From DASTFY01 sp963813375 (GTDB lineage: Bacteria; Actinomycetota; Acidimicrobiia; Acidimicrobiales; Ilumatobacteraceae): a stretch of DNA of 64,000 nt. Where the stretch lies: NCBI GenBank assembly GCA_963813375.1, contig CAWEYT010000018.1, forward strand, positions 1-64,000, read 5' to 3'. The notes beneath the pieces are model-generated. The model did not search any database. It saw only the letters and a program-made list of their open reading frames with translations, and was not told the origin of the DNA. Position numbers and translations under genes: made by a program. Positions 22,591-32,695 of the stretch are shown here, one piece after another (positions within the stretch are counted from its first letter, which is position 1; each line of letters begins with the position of its first letter).

Positions 22591-23009
22591 TCAGCCCGAG
22601 ACGTTGACGGTGAAGTCGCTCGTCTCGGCCGGCGCCACCCCGGTCTCCCATGGACGGATGTACTGCAGGGCGATGGTGGTCGTGCCGGCCCCGACGGCCT
22701 TGAAGCTCAGCTCCTGGGTGCCGGGAGCGCCGACCGCCTCGCTCTCGCCCGCGTCGTGGTCCGATCCGAGCGACACCACGATGGCCTCGTCCAGCGGGCC
22801 GGCCAACTCCCAGCTGTAGCCCGTGCTGGGGTTGGCCTCCAGCTCGATCGCGAACGTGTCGTCCACCGCGACGTCGATGGGCGAGGCCGTGAACACCTGC
22901 TGCCATTGCCGTCGCCGTCACCGCCGCTGTCGTCGTCACCACAGCCGGCTGCGAAGGCCGTCATGGTTGCTATTGCAACTACCAACGCGATGAGTCGGCC
23001 ACGTCGCAC
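22591..23009 (-). CDS. Chagasin-like (I42) peptidase-inhibitor lipoprotein, one frameshift
   Basis: About 139 residues from a GTG at 23009. The N terminus is a lipoprotein signal (LIALVVAIATMTAFAAGCGD) with the lipobox AAGC, followed by an Asp/Gly linker. A missing base near 22903 hides the join to the mature domain VFTASPIDVAVDDTFAIEL. That domain carries the three chagasin loops: NPSTGYSW, a glycine loop in GAPGTQELSF and RPWE. I42 proteins bind the active site of papain-type cysteine peptidases. As a surface lipoprotein it would guard the cell envelope against such enzymes. Loop recognition is strong even though the gene is broken in the given sequence. Confidence 0.8.
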
Positions 23010-23027
23010 CGACAGAGTGTGGCACGG

Positions 23028-25466
23028 TCACTCGCTGCGTAGCGCGTCCGCGGCCGTGATGTGAGCCGCACGCCAGCTCGGCCAGATGGCCAGGACGTTC
23101 GCGGCGACCAGCGCGACGGCGGCGATGGCCACCAGGAAGGTCAGCGGCACGACCGGAACCGACGGCACGCCCAGGCTGTGCGAGACCACGCCCCAGCCCC
23201 ACCGGCCAAGCACGACACCGGCCGGCACCCCCACCAGGATTGCGGGCAGGGCGAGGAACGAGGCGTGCCAGAAGATGCTGCGGCCTACCTCCGCGCGGGA
23301 CCAGCCCAGGGCCTTCACCACCGCGAGGGGATGGCGCTGCACCCGCACCGACGTGATGAGTGCGTGCACGAAGGCGGCCCCGGCCATCAGCATCGTCAGC
23401 CCAGCCAGCACAGCCGGCCACGACTCCAGACGACGCAGGTTGACGATGTCGTCCGGCGCCAGAGGTGCGCTGACGAGGCCGGGGAACCGCTGGTGGAGCG
23501 CGGCCAGACCTTCGGCCTGATGACCGTCGGCGAACCGGATCATGAAGTCCGATCCGTACCCGGCCGGGTCCGCGGCCCGGAGCCAATCAGCGGTCACGAC
23601 ACCTCCCCGCCCAGGGTCGGTCTCGTAGTTGTCGTTGACCACGACCGTCCCGACCACCCGCATCGGGTACGTCTGGTCGAGGAGGTCCACCGTCACCGTG
23701 TCGCCGATCCGAGCACCGGAGTCCGCCAGCGACTGGGCGCCGAGGGCGACCTCGTCCGTCGCCGCCGGGGCCCGTCCGGCCGTGATGGTCGGGACGATCC
23801 CGGACGGGAGCCCGGGCACGGTCTCGAAGGCATACAGGTAGAGATGGCGATCGTCGATCACCGCGTTCGACGTCCCCCATGACGTCGCCACGGCCGCCAT
23901 GTCGTCCACCTTCTGCAACTCGCCCGCCATCCACTGCGTGCTGGCCTTGCCCATGACGCCGGTGGCGACGGCGTCCCAGCCGACGCCGTAGCGCGCAGGT
24001 TCCCCGGTCAGGTGGTCGAGGCTGGAGTGCAGCGTCGGTACGGCGACGACCGCGGCGATGGCGGCCGCGCTGCCCAGGACGGCCGGGCCGGCCCACCGGC
24101 GCCCCTGGCCGGCGTTCACGGTGAGCGCCATGCCGACCGACGCCTCGGCCGACAGGCGCGAAGGCGGGGCGAGGCCGAACGACCGCGTCCGTGCGGACCT
24201 GCGGGCCGCTGTCCCGCGATAGGTCACGAGCAACCCGATCCCGGCGACGAAGGCCACGACGGCGAGCACGCCCAGACCGACCACGGCCACGTTCACGCCC
24301 CGTCCCGCACCGGCGGCACGACGGGCGATGCCGACCGGCCCGAGCGGCCGGATGAGGACCGCCGTCACGGCCGCGACAACCCCGGCGACGGCCGCCGTCG
24401 CGATCCAACGGGGCAGCGCCGACGAGGTGAGTGCGCGCCGGGTCATACCGAGGGCGCGGAGGGTGCCGGCGTCGCCCAGCTCGCGGCGGGCCTGACGTCC
24501 GAGGATCTGGCCGACGAGAACCATCCCGGCCAACGCCAGCAGCGCCGCGGCGGCGAGAGCGGCCCGCGCCTGGTAGTCGACGGTCTCCTTCGGGCCGGAC
24601 GTGTCGTCGGCAGTGAGACCCCCCTCGACGACGTGGAACTGCCCGGGCGCGGCCTCGGCGACGAGAGTTTCGACGTCGGCGCCCTCGTCGAGCCAGAGCC
24701 CGACGCCGGTCTGGTAGCGGTAGTAGTCGCTGTCGGCCATGGCGTCTGCCCAGGCCGGTCCGAGGAACATGGCCGCTTCGATCGTGGCCAGGCTGCCCTC
24801 GGTCTGGGGTTCGACGAGGTCAGCGCCGACGCGCACGACGCCCGCCACCTCCATGTCCGTGGCCGGGAGGCGAGGGGCCAACGAGGCGGTGTCGGTCGAC
24901 ATCTCGTCGTCCGCCAGCGGCGCTACTTCGAGGTGCCCGCCGGGGGCGAGATCGAGGAGCTCGGCCAAGGCCTCGTTGACCATCGTCTCGTCGGGCCGGC
25001 CAAGCTCGGCTCGCGCCCGGCCACCAGCGGCGGGTGCTCGAAGAGCTCGACATCATCGTGCACGACCCAGGCGAAGCTCGGCCGCCACTCGCCTCCCGGC
25101 ACGCGGACGGCGACGGGGGTCGGCGAGACCCGGGCCGCGGCCCGCACCCCGGGCAGCCGGCGCAGGGCAGCAACCTCCCGGACAGGATCGTGGACGAAGC
25201 AGGCACCGTCCTCGGCGGCCTGCGGCGTCGGTGCCGGGCGGACAGATGGTGACGGCGACATCGGGCTCGCCCAGGTGCTCGACGTAGCGGTCGATGGCCG
25301 AGGACGTGTCCCGGGCGATGCTGACCAGGCCGATGACGACGCCACCGCCGAGCCCGGCGATCACACCCAGGGCGACCGCCGACCGCCAACGGCTCCGCAA
25401 GAGCAGGCCCGCCCGCAGCCGGGCCGCCTCCCGCCCGCTCGAATTCCGCACGATTGGAGCGTTCAC
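23028..25466 (-). CDS. FtsX-like ABC transporter permease (second of a tandem pair), two frameshifts
   Basis: About 810 residues from a GTG at 25466, five bases after the stop of the preceding permease. After a first membrane helix (SAVALGVIAGLGGGVVIGLV) comes a periplasmic-type domain containing ICPPG and PQAAEDGACFVHDPVREVA. Then an FtsX core of three helices and a second FtsX core end in AITSVRVQRH-type and AADALRSE segments. Frame changes near 25235 and 25007 are needed. It is a paralogue of the gene upstream: both share the CPP...TP...AED...CF...ARLPGVR pattern. It has no ATPase of its own nearby on this strand; the ATPase at 29438 is the likely partner. Confidence 0.82.
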
Positions 25467-25470
25467 CGGG

Positions 25471-27955
25471 TCACTCGGACCGGAGGACCTGCGCCGGCCG
25501 GAGGCGAGCGGCCCGGCGGGCCGGGAGGAGTGCGACCACGTTGGCGACGACCAAGACGACGACGACGGCCGCGGCGAGCGGGGCGATGGGCACGACGGGC
25601 GGGAACACCGTCCCGACGCCGCGGTCGACCAGCCGCCACAGCCAGCGCCCACCGGCCACGCCCAGAGGAACGCCGATCGCCACGGCCAGCCCCGCGAGGA
25701 AGGTCCCGAACCAGGTGACCGCCGTGCCTGTCTGACGGCTGGTGAACCCGAGCGCGCGATAGACGGCCAGGTCCCGCCGGCCCACGCGGACCGCGGTGAA
25801 CAGCGCGTGCCCCAGCGCCACCAGAGCAAGGGTGCCGACGATGGCGACGATGGCCCAGGGGATCCAGCGCAGCCGGCCGAGGTTGGCCACCGCCTGCGGC
25901 GGCGTGGCCAGCACGACGGTCTTGGGGAAGGCCGCTGCCGTCGCGGCCAGGGCGTCGTCGCGGTCCACCGTCCGGTCGAAGCGCAGCGCAGAACATCTGG
26001 GCGCTGTACTCGAGGCCGCCTCTGATCAGCGCGGCGTCGACGTAGCCCCCGTGGCCTGGCTGGCTGCCGGAGATGTCCACCACGCGGGCCTCCCCGACCA
26101 CGACGAGCTCCGTGGCCGGCGCAGCGTCCTCGCCGAGCGAGGGATCGCGGACCGCCACGACGTCGCCAAGGTCGACGTCGAGTTGGCGTCGCGTGATGGC
26201 GCCCAGCGCGATCTCTCCGGGGCCTGGCGGGCGACCGTCGGTCATCACGGGGGTGAGCGCACCGGGAAGCTGCTCGACCCGCTCCAGCGCGACGAGCGTC
26301 GTCTCGATCCGCCGGGTGGGCGACACGACCTCGAACGTTCCCTCGAGCTGGGCGGCGGCGGCTTCCACGGGGAGCGACAGCACCTTCTCGAGGTTCACCG
26401 CCTCCTGCTCGAGGTCCGACGCGTTGCCGACCCCGGCATCGAAGCCCCAGCCCCACGAGGCGGGGGTGGTGCTGACCCTCCCCAAGGTCTGCACGAGCGT
26501 GGCCGCGCTGATGGCCGCGGCCGCCGCGACCGCCACGCCGAGCACCGCGGTCCCCACGGAGCGTCCGCCTCCAGGTCCGGTGAGGCGCAGACCCGCCAGC
26601 CCCTCCGCGGAGAGGCGACGGGCGCGCGGGCCGACCATCCGGGGGCGCGTCGTCGCCCGCTCCTCCGCCGACGATCGAGCCGCGACCGGCAGCGCCATCG
26701 CCAGGACGGCGACGACCACGAGTGCCGCACCGGCCATAAGCACCGGAGCATCAACCGCCAGCCCCAGGTCGAGCGCCGCCCGCCGAGCGATCCCCACCGG
26801 CGCCAGAGGCGACATGAGGACCGCCGTCCCCGCCGCCAGCAGCCCGGCGCCCACCGCCACGGTGGCCATCCGCAGCGCCACAGCCAGCGTCAGCTCTCTT
26901 CTGGTCATGCCCAGCGCCCGCATGGCCCCAGCGGCCTGCAGCTCCCGGCGCATCTGACGGCCGACCGTCTGTGACACGAACACGATGGCGGCCAGCAGCG
27001 CCACGGCGGCGACGATCCACAACGCCCTCGCCCCTAGTCGGATGGCTTGCTCGGCATCGTCCGAGGCCAGCTCGTCGTCGGTCTCGAAGAGCACGGGCCG
27101 CCCAGGCCAGTGGTCCCGGATGGTCTGTTCCACCGTCCTGGGGTCGTCGGTGTGGACCGCGACCATGGAGCCGTAGGTGGCCACGGCCGGCCCGTTGGCC
27201 TCCCACCAGCCGGGTCCGACGTAGAGCTCGCTGTCATCACCCTCGGTGAACCCGACCTCGTTCCGGACGGGCGAGGCGACGTCCTGCGGATGGCGGACGA
27301 TGCCCACGACGGTCAGCGACGTCGCTGGACCCGACGCCGGCACCGAGCCCTCACCGGCGACATCCATCTCGCCGGCGAGATAGGGGCTGACCACGAGCTG
27401 GTCGCCGACATCCAGCGAAAGCGCACGGGCCGTCTGCTCGTCGATCTCCAGCTCGTCAGGAGCCTCCGGGTCGAGCGTGCGGCCCTCGATCACGAGGGGA
27501 CGCCCGAAGCTCCGGGCCGTGCTGCGCGCCTGCTGTGCGAACAGCAGTACCCGGGCCCACTCGTCCGGGCGGCCCGGGCGGGTCGCCGACGCGAGCACGG
27601 CCGCACCTCGTCCGACCGCGCGGACACCGGGGAGGCGGGCCAGCTCGTCGAGCTCGCCGTCGGGCTCGTAGAAGAAGCACGCGAGCGGATCCTCGGCCAC
27701 TGTCTCCGGGGTGGCGTCCGGTGGGCAGAGAGCCACCAGCAGGCTCGGTAGGTCGTTGTAGGCGACGAACTCGGGCAGGGCCCGCTCGGTCCGGCGCGCC
27801 CCGGCGATCGCCGTGAGCACCACTCCTCCGGCCACGCCGATCAGCAGGACCAGCAGCAGGGAGGCGCGCCAGTGCTTTCTGCGCAACGCCGAGGCCAGCA
27901 ACCGCACCGCGGCGAGCGCGCTCGTAGAGGGTGCTGTTCCGCCGCCGCCGCTCAT
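25471..27955 (-). CDS. FtsX-like ABC transporter permease (first of a tandem pair), one frameshift
   Basis: About 828 residues from ATG 27955. It has an N-terminal helix (RASLLLVLLIGVAGGVVLTA), a large extracytoplasmic MacB-PCD-like domain and a first FtsX core (ALWIVAAVALLAAIVFVSQT, then RALGMTRRELTLAVAL). A second extracytoplasmic region follows, and a second FtsX core ends in RPAQVLRSE. A frame change near 25985 joins SAQMFCA to FDRTVDRDDALAATAAAFPK. This architecture belongs to permeases that move lipids, peptides or lipoproteins or transmit mechanical signals, rather than classical importers. The start is 115 bp from the divergent receiver-cyclase gene, so the two may share a control region. 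Confidence 0.85.
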
Positions 27956-28070
27956 GTCCGAGAGGGTACCGGCCGATCTCCAGGCCCGGCAGGGCACCAC
28001 CACCCGCCCCCCGGTGAGGCTGGCACCCCCCGATGCCGCGAGCTTTCACCCTTGCCGTAGCGTTGCTCTG

Positions 28071-29441
28071 ATGCGTCCACTGGCGGATGTGGGGAGCTCC
28101 AGCATCAGCGTCCTGGTGGCCGACGACAGCGTGATCATCCGTGAAGGCGTGCGGGCGATGCTGGCTGCGGAGGCCGACCTGGACGTCGTCGCGGCGGCGG
28201 AGGACTACGACTCCCTGGTCGCCGGCGCGGAGACCTACGAGCCGCAGGTGATCGTCTCGGACATCCGGATGCCCCCGAACTTCCAGCGTGAGGGCATCGA
28301 CGCCTGCAAGGAGATCCGCAAGCGCCATCCGGGCACCGGCATCGTCATCCTCTCCCAGTACGACGACCCGGACTACGCCATCTCGCTCCTGTCCGAGGGC
28401 GCGGCCGGCTACGCCTACCTGCTGAAGGACCGCATCGCCGAGGGCGACCAGCTCGCCCGGGCCATCCGGGAGGTGGCGACCGGCGGCTCGATGCTGGATC
28501 CGGCCATCGTGGGGGCGCTGGTCCGGCCCGTCCAGGCCAACGGCGGGCTGTCACCGGACGACGACGCGCTGCTGTCGATGGTGGCGGAGGGCAAGCCGAT
28601 CAAGGCCATCGCGGCCGCCCGCCGGACCACACCGTCCGCCATGGCCGACGAGGTCGAGCGGCTCTTCCGCACCCTCGCCACCGGCGTCTCCCACGGGGAC
28701 GACCAGGCGCTGCGCCGCCTCCGCCGGCTCCACGAGGCCATCGTCGAGCGGGAGGAGCAGGGCGAGACGCTCAGCCGTCTGCTTCCCGGCGGGGTGGCGG
28801 AGCGGCTGGTGAACGGCGGCGCCGGGATCGGCGACACCGAGCGCCTCGAGGTCACCGTCCTCATGTCCGACATCCGCGGCTACTCGACGATCGCCGAGCG
28901 CACCGATCCCGCCGACCTGGCGGTGCAGCTCAACCGCCACCGGGCCGAGATGAACCGGTCCATCATCAGCGAGAGCGGCACCGTGATGCAGTACGTCGGC
29001 GACGCCGTCATGGCCGTGTTCGGGGCGCCGTCACCCACCGCCGACCACGCCGACCGCGCCCTGGCCGCGGCGCTGGCGATGCACGCCGCCCAGCAGACCG
29101 TCAACGACGAGTGGGCGCTCGCCGGGCTCCCGCCGTTCGGCCTCGGCATCGGCCTGTCGACCGGCGAGGTGGCCGCCGCTCTCCTCGGCTCCGAGGAGCG
29201 ACTCGAGTACACGGTCGTCGGGGACGCCGTGAACCTCTCGCAGCGGCTGCAGCAGCTCGGTCAGCCCGGACAGACGGTGCTGAGCGAGGCCACGTGGAGC
29301 CGCCTGTCGAACCCGCCGGCCGGCGCCGAGCGGCTCGACACACAACTCGTCAAGGGAAGGGACAACCCCGTGTCGCCGTACCGGATCGGCCCCTCGATCC
29401 CCACGGACGACCTGATCACGAACAAAGGAGCAGGCGGATGA
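28071..29441 (+). CDS. Response regulator fused to class III adenylate/guanylate cyclase
   Basis: A 456-residue protein with an intact frame. Residues 12-135 are a NarL-type receiver: D18/D19, phospho-acceptor D64 in VSDIRMPP, and K119 in YLLKDR. Residues about 158-205 (GLSPDDDALLSMVAEGKPIK) look like a degenerate LuxR-type helix-turn-helix. A short helical linker follows. Residues 259-440 are a class III cyclase with metal-binding D267 (LMSDIRGYS) and D311 (YVGDAVMAVFG), plus D385, N388 and R392 in VVGDAVNLSQRL. Q307 stands where many cyclases have the base-recognising Lys, and T381 is typical of class IIIb. The likely role is phosphorylation-controlled synthesis of a cyclic nucleotide. The stop overlaps the ABC ATPase start. 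Confidence 0.88.
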   Translation: MRPLADVGSSSISVLVADDSVIIREGVRAMLAAEADLDVVAAAEDYDSLVAGAETYEPQVIVSDIRMPPNFQREGIDACKEIRKRHPGTGIVILSQYDDPDYAISLLSEGAAGYAYLLKDRIAEGDQLARAIREVATGGSMLDPAIVGALVRPVQANGGLSPDDDALLSMVAEGKPIKAIAAARRTTPSAMADEVERLFRTLATGVSHGDDQALRRLRRLHEAIVEREEQGETLSRLLPGGVAERLVNGGAGIGDTERLEVTVLMSDIRGYSTIAERTDPADLAVQLNRHRAEMNRSIISESGTVMQYVGDAVMAVFGAPSPTADHADRALAAALAMHAAQQTVNDEWALAGLPPFGLGIGLSTGEVAAALLGSEERLEYTVVGDAVNLSQRLQQLGQPGQTVLSEATWSRLSNPPAGAERLDTQLVKGRDNPVSPYRIGPSIPTDDLITNKGAGG

Positions 29442-30191
29442 CCGAGAGCATCGGAGCAGACATGGTGGTGCAGGTGCGGGGCGTGTACCGCACGTTCGAA
29501 CGGGACACGGCCCCGGTGCGGGCGCTGCGGGGCGCCGACCTCGAGGTGAGCCGGGGAGAGTTCGTGGCGGTCATGGGACCGTCAGGCTGCGGGAAGAGCA
29601 CGCTGCTCAACCTCATCGCCGGCCTCGACAGCCCCGACGAGGGCGAGGTGGAGGTGGCCGGCCTCGACCTCACGAAGATGGACGAGAACGCGCTGGCCAT
29701 CATGCGCCGGTCGCACATCGGCATCGTCTTCCAGTTCTTCAACCTGCTCGAGGGCATGACCGTCCTCGAGAACGTGGTCATGCCGGCGCTCATCGCCGGC
29801 GTGAAGCGCAAGCCGGCCGAGTCCCGGGCCCGCGACCTGCTCGACCTGCTCGGGCTCGGGGACAAGGCACGCCAGGCACCGGCCACACTGTCCGGCGGCC
29901 AGCGGCAGCGTCTGGCCATCGCCCGGGCGCTGGCCAACGAGCCCACGCTCGTGCTGGCCGACGAGCCCACCGGCGCCCTCGACAGCGAGGGCGGCGAAGA
30001 GGTGCTCGAGCTGTTCCGGCGGCTGCACACCGGAGGCCAGACGATCCTGCTCGTCACCCACGACCAGCCGGTGGCCGACGCCGCCGAGCGCAGTCGTCAG
30101 GATGAAGGACGGGCGGGTCGTGGATCACGGCGGTCGTGATCCCATCGTGGACGACAACGGCGACTCCGAGCCCGTCGGCGCCACCGCCTGA
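29438..30191 (+). CDS. MacB/LolD-type ABC transporter ATPase, frameshift near C terminus
   Basis: About 251 residues from ATG 29438, with a ribosome-binding site AAAGGAG upstream and an ATGA overlap with the cyclase gene. It shows Walker A GPSGCGKST, Q-loop VFQFFNLLEGMTV, signature LSGGQRQRLAIARAL, Walker B LVLADEPTGALD and the H-loop VTHDQ. An extra A near 30093 hides the usual end; corrected, it reads VVRMKDGRVVDHGGRD and stops at 30189-30191. Its family energises FtsX-like permeases. It can serve the permease 36 bp downstream and perhaps the divergent tandem pair that lack an ATPase. Confidence 0.92.
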
Positions 30192-30227
30192 CCGGGTTCG
30201 GGCCCACGAGGACGACGATCGACGACG

Positions 30228-32664
30228 ATGGCCGGGGTCTCGCTGTGGGTCCGTAAGGAGTGGTCACGCCGCTGGCTCGGCCTGCTCGGCCTCGGCCTGC
30301 TCATCGCCGTCGTCGGAGGCATCACCCTGGCGGTGGTCAATGGCGCCCGGCGCACGTCGACCGCCTTCGATCGCCTCCGCGACGTCACCAACGTGTTCGA
30401 AGTGACCGTCGAGGTGCAGGCTCCCGAGACCGCCGATGGGATCGACGTCAGCGTCATCCCGCCACCGGACGAGCTGGCCGACCGCATCGCCGCGGTCGAG
30501 GGGGTGGAGGGCGTCACGGTGGGAACGTTCCTGGCCGCGGGGATCGGCGACGACGTCGACACCCTCTTCACGATCGTGCCCAGCGCCGAGTCTGGCGAGG
30601 CGCCGACCTCGCGGCTCGTCGCCGGGCGCCTGCCGGCGGACGACGCGGCGGATGAGATCGCGATCAACGAAGCCGGCGCCGAGGACTGGGGGCTCGGGAT
30701 CGGGAGCCAGGTCGAGCTCACGACCCTCGCGCCGAACCAGTTCGAGGCCTTCGTGCAGTACGAGTTCCAGGAACCGGCGGGACCACGGATCCCCATGCGT
30801 GTGACCGGCATCATCCGCGACATCGAGGACATCTCCGACGCACCAGAGCCCTACTTCATGCCCTCGTCGGGGTTCGTCGACCGTTGGGGAGACGAGGTCG
30901 CGGCACCTGACCGGAACGGCGCTCGTCAACACCGACCCCGGCCGCGTCGAGGAGGTGGTGGCGTCACTCCAGGACGCCGTCGGGCCGTACTTCGCCGTCG
31001 CGCCGGCCGTCGACCAGGACGACTTCGCAAAGCGCGTGCGCGACACCATCGATGTCGAGGTGACCGTCCTGGGCGTCTTCGCCGTGGCGGCCGGCCTGAC
31101 CGGCCTCCTCGTCATCGGGCAGGCGCTGGCGCGCAGCGCTGGCAGCTCGACGACGGACCAGCAGACCCTGAGCGCGATCGGGCTCGACCGGCGACGCCAA
31201 GTCCTCGCCACCGCCGCGACCCTCGCGCCGGCGATCGTCCTCGGCGCGCTCGGCGCGGTGCCGCTGGCTGTCGGCGTGTCGTCGCTGTTCCCGCGTGGGC
31301 TGGCCCGGCTGGCGGACCCGGACCCGGGCCTCTGGGTGGACGCGCCGGTGGTCGTCCTCGGCGCGCTCCTCGTGCTGCTGATGGTGGCGACGCTGACGCT
31401 CTTGACGAGCTGGCGCACCGTTCGGGCTGGTGCCCCGACCGGGCTGGGCGGCGCCCGGCGCTTCGCGGTCGTGGACCGCCTCGCCGCTTCGGTGCCCGCC
31501 GTGCCCGGGCTCGGGACCCGCTTCGCGCTGGAGCGCGACCGCCGCCGCGGTCTGGCCGGGGGCTTGGCCGGGATCGCGGGCGCCGCCGTGCTCGTCGGCG
31601 GGCTCGTCGGCGTCGCCACCATCGAACGCTCCCGCGACCACCTCCTGGCCGAGTCCCGCCTGTTCGGCGCCGATTGGGACCTGGAGATGGGCTTCTTCGG
31701 GATCGAGGACCCGCAGGCCGTCATCGAGCAGCTCGCGAGCGACCCCGACGTCGACGCGGTGGGCACGCGCTCGAGCCTCCTGGCCGACGACGGCGCGGTC
31801 GCGGTGCGCAGCGATCGGGGCCGCTCGGTGGCCGAACCGACGGCCTACGAGTGGTACAAGGGTTCCCGGCCGCCGGTGGTGTCGGCGGGACGGCCGCCGG
31901 GCACCGGCGAGACCGCCATCGGCACCGAGCTGGGGGGCCAGCTGCACGCCGGCATCGGAGACACCGTCGTCGTCGAGGGACATGACGGCGATGTCGCTCT
32001 GCGGGTCACCGGCTGGCTCGTGGACCCCGGCACCGACGAGCTCGATGCTGGACTCGTCGTCACGCCGGACACGCTCGAGGCCATGCGGGCGCGGGACTGC
32101 CCTTCCGGCGACGACTCGGCGCGCTGCCGGGTCGACGTGGAGGGCGCCGCCGTGGCCTTCCGCGATGGCGCCGACCACGAGGACACGGTGGCGCGGCTGC
32201 TGAAGACCCAGCCGGACCTGGAGCCCGTGCCGACCCCTTCGATCGTGGACAACCTGGGCGAGATCGGCTCGACGCCGTGGCTGCTGGCCGGCTTCCTCGT
32301 CCTCATCGGCGCCGCGGGCCTGGCCCACTCGTTGACCATCAGCGTCCGTCGTCACCGCCACGATGTCGCCGTCGTGCGGGCGCTCGGCCTTCGGCCGGTG
32401 CAGGCCCGAGCGGTCGTGCGATGGCAGGCGGCGGTCCCGGCCGTCCTCGGTGCGGGCCTCGGGCTGGTGGTCGGTGTCCTCGTCGGACGGGTCATCTGGC
32501 AGCGCATCGTGCACGGCGTCGGCGCGCTCGTGTCCGTCGAGGTGTCGCGTTCGATGGTCCTGCTCGCGCCGCTCCTCGCGCTGGGGCTCGCACTGGCGCT
32601 GGCGGTTCTGGCGGGTCGGCGGGTCGCGCAACTGCGTCCCGCCGTGGAGCTGAGGACCGAATGA
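30228..32664 (+). CDS. FtsX-like ABC transporter permease, one frameshift
   Basis: About 812 residues from ATG 30228. It begins with a basic N terminus and a helix (GLLGLGLLIAVVGGITLAVV). Then comes an extracytoplasmic domain, interrupted by one extra C near 30907 that separates GDEVAA from LTGTALVNTDPGRVEEVVAS. The first FtsX core, a second extracytoplasmic domain (GFFGIEDPQAVIEQLAS onward) and a second FtsX core (TPWLLAGFLVLIGAAGLAHS, RALGLRPVQARAVVRWQA) end in RPAVELRTE. It follows its ATPase directly and precedes a histidine kinase, an order typical of sensor-linked FtsX exporters. Confidence 0.88.
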
Positions 32665-32695
32665 TCCCCCACGCACCTGCTGTTCGGAGGCCAAC

